DNA of 64,000 bases, taken from contig JALUTQ010000027.1 of assembly GCA_032718865.1 (NCBI GenBank), positions 806,001-870,000 of the forward strand, read 5' to 3'. Under the pieces are notes generated by a model. The model ran no database searches. It worked only from the letters and a program-made list of their open reading frames with translations, and was not told where the DNA came from. How positions within the stretch are numbered: position 1 is the first letter of the stretch; each line of letters opens with the position of its first letter. A program made the translations under genes and the position numbers. This document shows, one piece after another, positions 51,925 through 63,000 of this stretch. Source of the DNA: Tilletia caries. Taxonomy: Eukaryota > Basidiomycota > Exobasidiomycetes > Tilletiales > Tilletiaceae.

Positions 51925-52540
51925 CTTGCGTTATTGGCCTAGGACGGAAGGAGAGCGATGCACGAAGGGAGTATGCACTATGCAGGGCAGGAGTCAGGAC
52001 ACTGGTATTACGCCTGGCTGAGGGAAAAAACTTTTTCGTTACAGTGTGATTTGTAATGACTTTGTAACGCAAGAGCGAGCGCGGAGAGCGCGCTCGAGGT
52101 GGGCCGATCGAAATAGGTCGGCCCAGCGCCGCGCTCAGAACTGAGTGAGGGCGCTCTGAAATTTTTGGGCCCCCGGCTCTGAAAACGCGGAACTGAACAT
52201 GCGTGCGCTTTCATGTCGGCCCAAAAAAAAAACAGAGCGCGCGCTCATTTTTCAAGGTGAGCGCGCCCGCAACTGATCACCACCTTAATTTGCAAATATG
52301 ACTTATGACTTTATGACTCTTAAAATGGTCATATGACCTATATGACTCTTACGGGTCATATTATCCTGCAAAGCACTGACTTGGGCAGTGAGACGACGAA
52401 CACGTCCATCTGTCTGCACTTATGAGCGCCACCGTGCATCGTTTTCCGTCCTGACTGTGTACTTGGACCGATGACCGTGTGGAAAGGACAGAAAACCAAG
52501 CTCTCCGACCATGTAAATGGGCGGCAAACTGTAATGCAAT

Positions 52541-53329
52541 TAAGGTTGTCCCCGGAGTAACGCGGAGGTCTCCGCCTCCGCACTTCCAAATTCCGCCGGA
52601 ATTTTGACTTTCTGAGGCGAGCTCCGCCTCCGTAGACTAAGACAGAGCGGAAAAAACCAGCTCCGCGTTCCGACGGAATTATACAAAATTTGAAATCCCA
52701 GCTCCGCGCTCCGCGTTTTTTCTGTGCGTTTTCATAATGCTCCTCCGTGCTCCGTGTATGCGGAGCTCGGAATTCCGCGGAATTCCGTCGAGGCGCGGTG
52801 GTGGTATAAGTTGCTCTCAGAATGACTTTAATACACTCAGAGCTATACATTAACCATCCGACATTGTTGCGGTATTGACTCCAGTGCCATCCTGAAGCTC
52901 TCAACGGATGATGACGCCTGTTTTATCCCCTGCGCGTATCTCGAAGATGCCTATTTTCTCGGAATTCCGCACATTGCTGCGGAACTTTTGCGGAATTCCG
53001 GCGGAGCGCACTCAAAATGTGGTCACGTGACCCTTCTTTTCGACTATCACGTGACCTCACAGCTCCGTCGGAACTCCGCGGAAATTCCGCCGGAATTTTT
53101 CACACAATTTTGACGACTCCGCACTCCGCACTTTTTGGCTAGTAGGCCCAGGATTGGGCTCCGCCTCCGCACAAATTCCGGCGGAGTCCTCCAGGCGGAC
53201 TCCGTGCTTTTTTAAGGTCAAAAATTTGTCAAAAGTGAGCTCCGCGCTCCGCCTCCGGCGGAGCCCTCCGTCGGAGGAGTGCGGAGTCCGCAAAACCCCA
53301 GCTCCGCGTCAACTCCGGGGACAACCTTA
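52541..53329 (+). mobile_element. hAT-type MITE, copy B (789 bp)
   Basis: Same family as 18309-19096 but in opposite orientation: ends TAAGGTTGTCCCCGGAGT and its complement, flanked by the 8-bp duplication AATGCAAT (52533-52540, 53330-53337). Long stretches are identical to copy A, including the GGTCACGTGAC site and GGAATTCCG palindromes. It sits a few bases inside an exon of the KDZ transposase. The junction creates an acceptor-like TTACAG just after the element. Confidence 0.93.
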
Positions 53330-54630
53330 AATGCAATTGGATTGACTGTTCAAGGTAGGGAAGGGTCAATTTCAGCGTCACGATGAACGAGTTCCGCAAG
53401 GGTTGCCATGCTGCATCTCACCTCGTCTCGACAGCACAGCCTCCTGTTTGAATTGGCCGCAGTGCTTCAGAATGACTTGCACGTGTATGCATTCCTCGCC
53501 ATCTTTCCCGCCGTTACAGTCGCAGGTTGCCTGAGTCTCGTTGACGTTCATCGATGCTCCTTCGTACAAAGTTACATGAAAGAATTCGCCAGCCTGTGTA
53601 GTCATAAATGGTAAAAGGATGCATCAGTCATTTGCAACCCCGTAGTCCACCGACCACCGTGCAATTGATCTTCATACGCACGCTGAGAATGCCATTGACT
53701 GCATCTTCTATGATCCAGGAACGGTGGTCGATCCTAGCGATGTAGGCTGCACCAGAATTGAATAGCATGTCCGCGTAATTGTCCACACGATCCAGGCCCG
53801 CCATCGTATTGGAAACGGAATGATTGAGGTAGCTGTCGTTCGCCATAAAGTCGCTCGGACAAGGATCATCGAAAATGGTCATGTCGTTGTCATCACTTGG
53901 TCCAAAAGAAAATGCTGATGAAGTGTCCAAAAACGCAGCGGTATGAGATGCACCTGCACCTGCAGCTGCAGAAGTAGGTGTCTCCAAGCTATCCTCAAGC
54001 GGATGTTTCCCTGTCGCGACAGGAAGAGCTGAGGCGGGGCGACGCTTTGTTTTGGAAGAGGACGCAACTACATCTGTTCGTCGCTGTCGTTTTGGTTTAT
54101 GTTTGGGGACGCTCTGCTCAGGAAAAAGGGGAGAAATGAAAGAAGGAGTAGGAAGAGTATCAAGCTGCAGGGAATCTGGTGTTGGCAAAGTATCAGCTGA
54201 TGCCCGTGATAGTAAGCGTGAAGGCAGTGCTACGTTGACCGAAGTTGAGGCAGGGTAGGTAGGTAGAGGCTCGACGCTGAAGGACGGGACCGGCAGTGCG
54301 TCGTTTAGCCCAAGAGCTTGATCAGCAGGTGAGCTGGTCCCTTCCTCAGGCTCTGAGGTCGTTGCGGATGCCATCGATGTGATGCACAAGGATAATGAGC
54401 GTCTGAAAGCCGTATGCTGAGTGGTTGTGGTGCGCCTGCTTGGCTATCGCTTCACTCTCACTGGGTGTTGATCTTTTCCTCGGCCTCTTCTTCAATGATC
54501 CATGTCGTGGCATGTCATTTGCCATCCTGTGTCAGCATACTTGCCATGACGTGGCTATCTCTCTGCCACGCCGTGGCCATCATTTTGCCAGCTTTTCACC
54601 AACTCCTTTCCGGCTTCAGCCCAAATCCCC

Positions 54631-55032
54631 ATGAAACCAACCTCGAACCTCGTTCTCCAGAAATTCATGGAATCTCGACAGGTTATGGGGTTATAGGGCA
54701 TGGAATTAGAGAGAGCCAACTGTAGTTTACAAAGAGGAAGTCTGCAGCGGGAAGGGACGGGATACTACATAGCTTCGTTTGAGGCATAGTAATAGGGAAA
54801 GCAACAGCCCAAGGTAGATAAGAGCGCACGATCAAGAGGAAGGAGCAGTGGATAGCGAGGGGTAGGTAGTGGTTGAGGAGAGAGATGCTCGGGGAGCCCT
54901 AGGCATTGGTTCCGGAGCAAGAGACCAGTCGCTCAGAGCATTCATGGCGATGGTGTGGTACTCGTCGATGAAGGGGATCGACCAAGGCTGCTTGATGCCT
55001 AAAACAGTTTCGAGGCCGGCCAAGCCTGACGC
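54631..55032. other. Spacer between KDZ element and amine oxidase gene
   Basis: 400 bp; 3' flank of the amine oxidase gene. No feature seen. Confidence 0.4.
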
Positions 55033-56520
55033 TCAAGCGAGTGATGCGATGGCCTGCTTAGCCGCTCGTTCGCCACTGCGAAGTGCTCCATCAATGTATC
55101 CAACCCAGTAGTCGGCGCTCTCGGTGCCCGCAAAGAAAATGTTGCCCACCGGAGCCGAAAGCGCGGCTCCAAACTGAGTGAGAATTCCGGGAGCGGCGAC
55201 GGCAGCGTAGCCACCGAGTGAGAACTCCTCGTGAGCCCAGCGGAAGACGGTCCAAGAGGTGACGTTGGCAGCCTGAGGTCCGAAGTAGTTGACCAAGTCC
55301 TTGGAGACTTCCGATGTGATTTGGCTGACGGGGGCGTCGTTGAGTCTTTTCATCTCGTCGGCCTCGATAAAGCTGAGGAGCGCATAGACCGAGTTGTCGC
55401 TGAGAGACTGGTCATAGACGCCTCGAGTCGTGCCTGTACCGGAGACAACTTGACCGCTGAGACCTTGTTTGCGCCAGAAAGGCGTCTTGTAGGTCGAGAT
55501 GGCTTTGCCGACGGTGCCCATGACCATGCGTTGGCAGAGCTGGGTTCGCTGGGCAGGCAACGATGGCTCGTAGTTGATTCGACCTGCGAGAGGTGGCGAC
55601 ATGGCAATGACGACCGACTTGGAGGCAAAAGCGGTCCCGTTGCGAAGGATGACCGAATATTGACCGTTGGATGTCTTCTTGACGGTCTTGACAGGCGAGT
55701 TGTATACGATGTTCTTGTTGCCGAGCTTGTCGGCGAGCTTGGTGGCCAGGATCTCCGTACCGCCGACTACGCGATACATCTGGGCCCCGTCTTGAATGCT
55801 CGTCAAGCGCTCAAAAGTTCCGGGGTTCTTCGCGTCTCCAGCGGAGGCGATGTAGGCGATGACGTAGAGCAAGGAAAGATCGGAGGGCTCGGCGGAGAAG
55901 GTGGAGTGTATAGCGGACTTCAAGAGGGCCATGGCGTCCGAGGTGAGTCCTCGCTCGTTGAACCAGGCACCCAAGGACTTCTTGTCCCACTCAGCTGCCT
56001 TGGGGCTCTTCCACGGCTGCTGGACGTCCTTGATCGTGTTGGCCATATCGTCGAGGTCGCTCTGGACGGAGGCCAGTTGGAACAGGCTGATGGGGTCGGT
56101 TGCTGGGACGACGAGTCCAAATATGCCGGTGGAGGGAGAACGCGTTCGCTGCCCGTCCAAATAATAGATGGTATCACCCTTGCTGTAAACCGGGAACAAG
56201 GCGACTCCGAGCTCTTTGGCAAGGTCGATAGCATAGTCTTGTGTCGGACCGAAGAATTCACCGCCGACCTCGGTGTAGCCTCCGACAGGAAGTTGGGCAT
56301 TCTTGACGCGGCCGCCCGTCCTGTTGCGGGCCTCGAGGATAAGGTAGGACTTGCCAGCGGCGGCGAGGGTCTTGGCTGTTTGAAGACCGGAAAAGCCGCC
56401 ACCGATGATGATGGTATCGACCGTTGCTGCCTTGGCTACTGTGACAGCCGCTGCCTTTGCTACCATGACGGCTGCTGCCCCGGAAACGGCGAGAAAGACG
56501 AGGTTCTTGAGGAAGCGCAT
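55033..56520 (-). CDS. FAD-dependent amine oxidase (flavin monoamine oxidase family), with N-terminal signal
   Basis: Oxidises an amine to an imine/aldehyde with release of H2O2; the substrate cannot be told from sequence. Intronless, 495 residues. Residues 1-23 are hydrophobic with a basic start (MRFLKNLVFLAVSGAAAVMV), i.e. a signal peptide or membrane anchor, followed by a short repeat VAKAA..VAKAA. The FAD dinucleotide motif is DTIIIGGGFSGLQTA with EARNRTGGR; YTEVGGEFFGPTQ follows; the C-terminal FAD motif is AGTESADYWVGYIDGALRSGE. The family's cysteine for covalent flavin (in animal MAO) is absent, as in fungal MAO-N. The signal is unusual for MAO-N-like enzymes and hints at a secreted or vacuolar oxidase such as an L-amino-acid-oxidase-like role. 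It is divergent to the acyl-CoA ligase gene. Confidence 0.88.
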   Translation of the reverse strand: MRFLKNLVFLAVSGAAAVMVAKAAAVTVAKAATVDTIIIGGGFSGLQTAKTLAAAGKSYLILEARNRTGGRVKNAQLPVGGYTEVGGEFFGPTQDYAIDLAKELGVALFPVYSKGDTIYYLDGQRTRSPSTGIFGLVVPATDPISLFQLASVQSDLDDMANTIKDVQQPWKSPKAAEWDKKSLGAWFNERGLTSDAMALLKSAIHSTFSAEPSDLSLLYVIAYIASAGDAKNPGTFERLTSIQDGAQMYRVVGGTEILATKLADKLGNKNIVYNSPVKTVKKTSNGQYSVILRNGTAFASKSVVIAMSPPLAGRINYEPSLPAQRTQLCQRMVMGTVGKAISTYKTPFWRKQGLSGQVVSGTGTTRGVYDQSLSDNSVYALLSFIEADEMKRLNDAPVSQITSEVSKDLVNYFGPQAANVTSWTVFRWAHEEFSLGGYAAVAAPGILTQFGAALSAPVGNIFFAGTESADYWVGYIDGALRSGERAAKQAIASLA

Positions 56521-57400
56521 GTTCGAAGTCTAGTCAGGAAGGGAGGGGGGTGGGGTAAGATATGAGAGAGTGTGAAGACTGGGAGGAAGAAGGGAAAATG
56601 TAGAAGCTGGACGGGTATGTGGCTTTTATGTCTGTGTGAGGAGGATCAGCGATCAGCGACCAAGAAAGATGGTGTAGCATAGCCCTCACAGACAGCAATG
56701 TAATGGCTGATGACTACCGCGATGCAGAGCAACATCACCAGCTGTGATGCGATGGTATCGTCCTACTTTCGTCACAAAGCACCCAGGCCCCAGGCAGGCC
56801 CCGGCGCTCAACAGGCCGTATGACGGTCCGATGGATGACTGCTCCAGGTCGAATGTCGAAACTGTGAGCGGAGAGATCGTTTTGACAGTGACTCGCTCCG
56901 CTGCTGCTTCGTATCCCATCTCTCCGGAACCCACTGCGGACCATTTCTGTCGGAGGTTTATTACGCATCGACGGACGACGGAACCCGCCCGTGCGACAAT
57001 TCGAACTTTCTGAGCATGGAGCGCGCTGGGTGGTTCAGATGTCCGTGATGTTGGGAAGGCTCCTTCGAAGAAATGTCGCCACGATGTTATTGTACCGCGA
57101 CGAGGGATCGTCCGGCGGAACATTCGCGGCATGCACCCGCTGCAGATCAATCACTTCGGGCACAGTTCAGCGTTTACATGAGGGCATCCCCGCGTGAGGA
57201 GCACGAGCTCATCGCTCATGCTGCTGTGGCTGCGTGCTGTCCAGATGAAGTACCGAGTGTTGCACGAGGTCGCAACGTCTTTGCGCGGTCGAATGAGGTG
57301 AATGGTGGCGAACGCGAACAATCCGCGTTCCGCTGAACAACGATAGACGAAAGTTCCTTTCATTCCGCTCGCCCTGGACCATGACATCGACTGCCTGAAC
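56521..57400. promoter_or_regulatory. Divergent promoter region amine oxidase / acyl-CoA ligase
   Basis: 880 bp between two start codons in opposite directions. No TATA box or conserved ORF recognised. The shared region leaves co-regulation possible. Confidence 0.4.
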
Positions 57401-59783
57401 ATGACTGCAATAGTGTACAGGTCCGCACTGCCGGCGCCCTATGTTCCCCCTGTGCCCGTCTTCGACTTCCTTTTCGAGTTCCTCGATGCGAAAGACAAGG
57501 ATCGGACTGCATTCCGCGAATGCGATGGGAAGGGTCGGTCCATAACGTGAGTGGACGTCAAGAACGAAGCCAACTTCTGACCTAGATATACTCATCGGTC
57601 GTGCCCTTTTCAGATATGGCGACCTCAAGATCATCAGCGCGGGGCTCGGCGTTGGTCTCCGGCGTCGAGGTCTGAAGAAAGGCGACATGGTGTGAGTCCC
57701 TTACCGAATCTGCTTCCCACTGCCATCGGAGTGTTCGGCCTGATGTTGCTTTCAACCTTCCTTTGCAGCGCTTTGATGGCACCGAACTCATTGGACTGGG
57801 TCATAGTTCTCATGGCCCTGCAATTCGTCGGTTGCCAGGCAGCCCTGATCAACCCGTGAGTTCTGTGTGACCGGCGTCCTTTCGTGATTCGAGGAAGGAC
57901 ATTCTGACCTGCCGACTTCTGTGAATTTAGGGCCTACACGCAGTCAGAAGTCAGGCATGCGCTTACGTTGACTGAGCCGGTCGCCGTATTTTGCCACGCT
58001 GAGCAGGTAGCCAAGCTCACCGCCCCCCGGCGTCGGGGAGCAGGCGATCGTTCTAATGGAGAGGGATCAACAGCTTGCGTTGCCTCACTGGCAGGCCCTC
58101 GTTGCTTCGGAACGGGACGCGAGAGAGGCAAAATCCGGTCCATTGACTTCGGTCCACGACACAGCCTAGTAGGTTGTCTTGACAGGGGTTCCTGACTACT
58201 TCACATCTCGCGACGCTGACAACGGTCATTCCTCAGTCTGGCCTTCTCGTCCGGAACCACTGGACTACCAAAAGGTGAGGCTTCGTTGACTCAGCTTCAC
58301 TGAGTCTGCAGCAACATTAACGTTGACCCCAATCACTTTCGAACCTGCAGCTGTCGAGCTCACCCACCGGAATATCATCTCGATGGTCCGATACATCATG
58401 TCCACGCCTGACGTTCGGAAAGGCGGCGTGATGTACAAACGACATTCGCGCCTGATTTCCATACTGCCTTTCTTCCACTGCTTTTCCCTCGTCAAAAACC
58501 TGCACACATCACTGTGAGTCCGTCTCTCTTTCATGCACAGTCATCTTATGGAAGACACGCAAGCTGACTCTCATATGATACATGCTACAGAGCGACCAGA
58601 AGCACTCTGTACTCGTTGCAAAGGTTTGACCCGCAAACTTTCAGCCGCGTGATCGAACAGGAGGCGGTCGACATCGCTCATCTCGTCCCATCCGTGTGTC
58701 TGGTCTTGACAAAGACACCTGCGGCTAACAAGGCGTCGTTCCGATCACTGCGCTTCTGCTCCAGCGGTGGGGCACCACTAGACTTGGAACTACAAAAAAG
58801 CCTACGGGAGCAACTCGGCGTACCAGTTCTCCAGAGTTGGGGTACGTCCCAAGTTCCAGTGCTTTACGAGGCTACGACGAGTGTTCACTTCTGGCTTTTC
58901 ACACAGGTATGACGGAGACTACGGTGGGTTGTATGGGGGTCGATTACGACAGTCCTCTGGGCAGCGTAGGAAAGCTCATGCCCGGAGTGGAAGCACGGCT
59001 GGTAGACTCTCATGGGCATGATGTGCCTCGGGGTCAACGAGGGGAACTGTGGATACGAGCTGCCAATGTGTGCAAGGGCTATTACCGCGACCCCGAAGCG
59101 ACGGCCGAGGCGATCACGAAGGTGAGAAGTTTCCCTTCCTCAACCTCGTTAGTCAATTGCTACTGATTCCGTTTCCTCTGCACCCTCTAGGACGGCTGGC
59201 TCCACACTGGAGATGTGGGCATCATTGACGAGGTGAGCTTTGCATCCGTATTGAAGCGGACCAATAGCCCTTCGCTCAACCTCTGCCCTCTCCCCTCACG
59301 CTTTGCAGAATGACTCGTTCACCATGGTCGACCGGGTCAAGGAGCTCATCAAGTACAAGGGCTTCCAAGTGGCGCCGGCTGAGCTGGAAGGCGTGATCGC
59401 CGCCCATCCCAAGATTGCCGCAGCTGGAGTCGTAGGGATATATGATCGTTCGCAGGCAACGGAACTGGTGAGTTGTGCAGCCTTAGGGTGTTTTCCCGCT
59501 TCGCATGGAGGCAGGAAACCCAGAACTCATCCTCTCCCATTCTTTGACCCAGCCTCGTGCATACATCCAGCTCCAACCCCACGTCACGGAGGCGCGCTCG
59601 CAGATAGAGGAAGAGATCATGGCCTGGGTCAAGGAGCGATGTTCACCTCCGAAATGGCTGCGAGGTGGCGTCAAGGTAGTCGAGCGAGTTCCCGTCAGTC
59701 CAAGCGGCAAGATCGTGCGGAAAGAACTCAGAAGAATGGCAGAGGCGGATCAGGAGAAGGTGTCAAGGCCGGCCAAGCTTTGA
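57401..59783 (+). CDS. 4-coumarate-CoA-ligase-like acyl-CoA synthetase, peroxisomal (C-terminal AKL)
   Basis: Activates a carboxylic acid via an acyl-AMP to acyl-CoA. Eleven exons: 57401-57546, 57614-57691, 57769-57855, 57931-about 58137, 58237-58274, 58351-58513, 58591-58841, 58907-59121, 59191-59232, 59309-59467, 59553-59783. The donor of exon 4 is uncertain; 58137 fits the frame and gives about 538 residues, normal for 4CL-like enzymes. Core motifs: [31 protein letters not shown] (P-loop), [75 protein letters not shown], and [12 protein letters not shown] with the catalytic Lys. The final AKL is a type-1 peroxisomal targeting signal. The substrate may be a fatty or aromatic acid. It is convergent with Naa15 (243 bp between stops). 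Confidence 0.88.
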
Positions 59784-60026
59784 GGGGGAAAGGGCAGGCA
59801 AGGTCTCCTCTTCCCTTCTCAGGCAGATGGAAGATGATTGCAATGCAAGTCTTGCGACGTTGTTGTTTTTCTTCCCCTTTTGGGTGTCCCGACCTAGTTA
59901 TACGGGGTTTCGCATCTACGGCAAGTGACAAGTGGTATGCGGAACCAGTAGTAATGCAAATGCGCATACGGCACTCAAGGTGAAAAAGTCGAAGGAAGGA
60001 AATTGTCAGGGTGTAATGGGAAAGCT

Positions 60027-63000
60027 TCAAGCGCTGCTTGCGGCGGGGACCCCATCTTGGCCATCCGGCACCGCGTCCCAGCTAGCCCGCTCTTCCGCCC
60101 GAGCTTGAGCAGCAGCTTCCCGCTGAGCCTCGGTCTGGAAGGCGTTCGCGTACGGCCACTGCTTCGATGCTGCTGTGTTGAACTCGGCGATGCGGTCGCT
60201 GGACTGGGCTGTAGAGACGAGCAGCTTTTGGGCGGCTTGTAGTGTCTGTGAAGTGTGTTTTTGTTCGGCGTTTGCGAGAGGAAGAAAGGAGCAAAAATCA
60301 GAAAGATGCGTTCAAAGGTCATCGAAGTCTGATGCAAAAGTGACTTACAGCCAGAGAAGCCTTGTACTCCGGTCGTGTAAGCTGAAGCGCAAGTTCGACG
60401 ACCTCATCCTTAGCCCCTTCCGACCCCCGAACCTCCACCAACGCCTGCGCACTCGCAAGCACATGCGAAGCCGAGTCAGCATATGTCTGCATGAGCGACT
60501 TGGCGTACTGCTCCAGCTCAAGCCCGGACGGGTTGAAGGCTTCCAGTGTGATCTTGATGGCCGGTCGGACGTGCTCGGGCAGGTCCTCGAGGTTGGGGAG
60601 GGCTTTTTGGAATCGGACGAAGTGGGAGTGGACTTCTGCGTTTGTTGGGTCGATTGTCTTGGCGTATTGCAGTGCTCGTGCCGCTGCCAGCCATGCCTCT
60701 GCGAAGAGTTGAGGAAAACATATGAAGTCAGTACCCAGAGACTGCCTCACGTCTGCGAGAAGAAGAACGAATGGACTCACTTCTCCGAATGGCGACCTCA
60801 AACGTCGCAAACCACGTCTCAACCCGCTGATCAGCCCTCGTCTGCAACACCTTAACGAACCGCTCGGCCTCATCCAACGGCTTCTCATTCGCAAGCAGCG
60901 CAACCCCCTCCGGATCTTCATCCTTAGGCACAGCCGGCTCGTCCTCCTCTGCCGCCGCCGCGGCAGCAGCAGCAGCTGCATTCCCATTCGCCTTCTTATC
61001 CTTCTTCTTCGAAGCTTCCGCTTTCGCCTTCTCCGCCGCCGCCGCCGCCGCTGCTGCGTCCTCTGCAGCCTTCGCCTCCGCCTTCTTAGCCTTCTTCGCC
61101 GCTTTACGCGCTTCCTCGCTCATATCTTTCCCACTTCCCGAGCCCTGTCCGGAGGCGGCGGAGGAAGAGGGTGTGCGCAGGCGGGCGTCGTCGTGTAATC
61201 TGACGTAGATGTCGATGGCGGCGAGGGCGGCGCGGAAGTACTGTGGATGTGATCGGAGCTGGTTTTCCCAGCGGAGGGTTTGGATGTAGCCGCGCAGGGT
61301 GACCTTGCGGAGGCAGTACGTGTGGAAGTCCATCTGGTCGTCGTAGTGCTCTTGGAAGATCTGTTTTAAACGCATTCCCAACAAAAAAAAGGTCAGCATA
61401 TAGAGACCTATACATGCCACATCAGACGTAAGCTCACCTTGTCGACCTGATCCAACCGCTTCAAAGCCATATTCAAAACACCCTTACGCTCCCACGCGAG
61501 CCCTTCCTCCACCAGGTACCACAACGCCTGCATCTCCAACAAATCCGCAACAGGCGTCTCCACCGCCGGCCGCGTAAACAGCCCCACAACCTTAACAGCC
61601 TCCTCAATCTCCCCAATCCTCAGCATGTACAACGCCCCCTTCGAGCTCATATACCGGTCCTGTCCATCCAACAGCCGACCGGTCTCCATGGCGTGCGCGG
61701 CGCCGTGCAGGTCGCCGACGCGTTTGAGGATGCGGGCGCGGGTCAGGTAGAGCTCGGGCATGGTGGGCGAGTGGGCGAGGGCGGCGTCGATGGTGTCTAG
61801 TGCTTTTGAGCCGTCGCCGATGGCGGAGTAGTGCTGCGCGAGGAAGTAGAGTGCCCAGAGAAGGGAGCTTGGCGATTCCTGCGCGGCGGCTTCGGCGGAG
61901 GAGGAGGGAGAGTCTGAGGCGGACGCGGCCCATTGGGATCGGTGGGACTCCGCGAGGGATTGGATAATGTCGCGCTTCGCTGAGTCGGCGTAAAGCGATT
62001 TGAGGTCGTTGAACAGGGAGGGGACGCCGCGCTTCAAACCAGCAAGGAGGTACGCGTCCGCTTCTGTCTTGAACTCGTCGCCTGCGGGCAGGAAGGAGAG
62101 GAGCTGTCGTCGGACTGCGTTCGAGGTGGGTACACTGGCTCCGATGGTTTGGAAGGCGGTGACGATGTCGGAGGCTGGGGTTGTGCCTTGCTTTATTCCG
62201 CGCGCTTCGAGAAGACCGTGGACGTAGGTCTTCTGCTCGGGATTCCTCTTGAAGAGCTTCTGCCAGAGCTTGGCGGCTTCTGTGCTGTTTCCAAGCTTTT
62301 GATATGCGCGTGCTGGAGGATTTGAAGCCAGAGGAGGTCAGCTTTGGGGGATGTTCGGCGCATGTATGCGGGTTACCTACCCAGAATTTCGTCGCGGGGA
62401 GCATAGTCTACGATATCGTCATCGTTAAATCTGGCGAGGTAAGTGATGACGTCCTTGGGCCGGCCAGCCTCTTCGTAAAGAGAGGCGAGGTAGAGTCTGA
62501 TCTCGGATTGCTCGTAGTGGCGCTTGGGCACGTCTCGGAAGGTAGATTCGAACGCCTCAATGACTCGGACGGCCTCCTGGACGGAACCGGCGGCATGGTG
62601 TGATACGGCGAGGGCGATCCAGGTTGTGCGGAAGTGGGGCTGTACGCGGAGGAGGGTGAGGCGGTGGTCGATGAGGGTTCCGTAGTTGCGCTCCTGCATG
62701 TGCATGAATGCGAGCTCACGGAGGAGGTTGATGTTGCCCTGCAAATGACGAAAATGGGATCAGCCGGCTTCCTGAGTGTGATGAGAACGAATGCGCATGG
62801 TACTCACGCCTTCGATGTGGAGCGCGCGCGTGTATGACTTGATGGCTTCCTGGTAGTTGCGCTCCATGCGATAGATGATGCCGAGCGCATGCCAGCATAT
62901 GAAGCTGCTGAGATCGAACCTCAGCCCTTTCTTGGCGAGTTCGAGCCCCTCCTGCTTGCGGTTGAGGGAGGCGACGAGGAGGCCCTTCATGGCGAGTGTC

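Larger units (their letters stand above)
48384..52284 (+). mobile_element. Complete PIF/Harbinger transposon (3,901 bp)
   Basis: Terminal inverted repeats GGCGGTGATCAGTTGCGGG at 48384 and the complement of GGTGGTGATCAGTTGCGGG ending at 52284, flanked by TTA duplications (48381-48383, 52285-52287), the superfamily's target. Both subterminal regions (48400-48500, 52060-52260) are packed with GAGCGCGCGCTC-type palindromes and CTCTGAAAA boxes, the probable binding sites. It carries the standard two genes: a DDE transposase (plus) and a Myb/SANT-like protein (minus), tail to tail. Confidence 0.95.
47890..52378. mobile_element. hAT-type MITE C (585 bp), split by a PIF/Harbinger insertion
   Basis: Outer ends CAGTGCTTTTCATGGG (47890) and the complement of CAGTGCTTTGCAGG (ending 52378) are inverted, flanked by the 8-bp target duplication ACTTGGGC (47882-47889 and 52379-52386). 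The CAGTG terminus with 8-bp duplication is classical hAT. Without the 3.9-kb Harbinger and its TTA copy the element is 585 bp. It has no ORF; the interior is filled with the palindrome GTCATATGAC and variants (TCATATGAC, CATGACTCTTAT, GGTCATAATTA). Confidence 0.9.
45742..54389 (-). pseudogene. KDZ transposase, disrupted by two hAT-type MITEs and a nested Harbinger
   Basis: Reads leftward. Exon 1 (54389 to about 53645) encodes a disordered N-terminus with a basic KHKPKRQRR signal. The next exon (about 53594-53442) has a SWIM zinc finger, CDCNGGKDGEECIH. After an intron (GTGAGA...GAACAG) comes an exon split by MITE B and then by MITE C: removing both insertions with one copy of each 8-bp duplication restores one frame reading ALQFAAHLHGRRAW ... 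RWTCSSSHCPSGSQ ... CIHRQRAHKFW, a Cys-rich cluster like those before KDZ domains. The last exon (about 47660-45742) holds the KDZ core: GGIMALWCTHC, GRNDVFSALFSHWP, VVVYDYACQLG, FVVDQMHEKGH and SSAAECGNAGLARIKKSV. The insertions must abolish full-length expression. Confidence 0.82.
43845..54630. mobile_element. KDZ-superfamily (Kyakuja-Dileera-Zisupton) DNA transposon, host of nested insertions
   Basis: Contains a KDZ transposase gene (minus) and a convergent accessory gene (plus). Imperfect long inverted termini are visible: 43845-43999 (GGGGATGGCTTCAGC..., then repeated ATGGCCAC/ATGGCA boxes and GAAGAAGAG) against the complement of 54484-54630 (GGGGATTTGGGCTGAAG..., same boxes). I could not find a target duplication, so ends are approximate. 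With the three nested elements removed (789, 585 and 3,901 bp plus duplications), the KDZ unit would be about 5.5 kb. It lies between RPB2 and the amine oxidase gene and interrupts neither. Confidence 0.75.

Noticed and set aside
43845..54630. Eight-base target duplication for the KDZ element
   Set aside because: Flanks of the best inverted termini do not match; the ends are too diverged to place by eye.
55231..56565. Long antisense frame (444 codons) over the amine oxidase gene
   Set aside because: Mirror of a well-conserved flavoprotein; composition-driven opening of the frame without any family motif.
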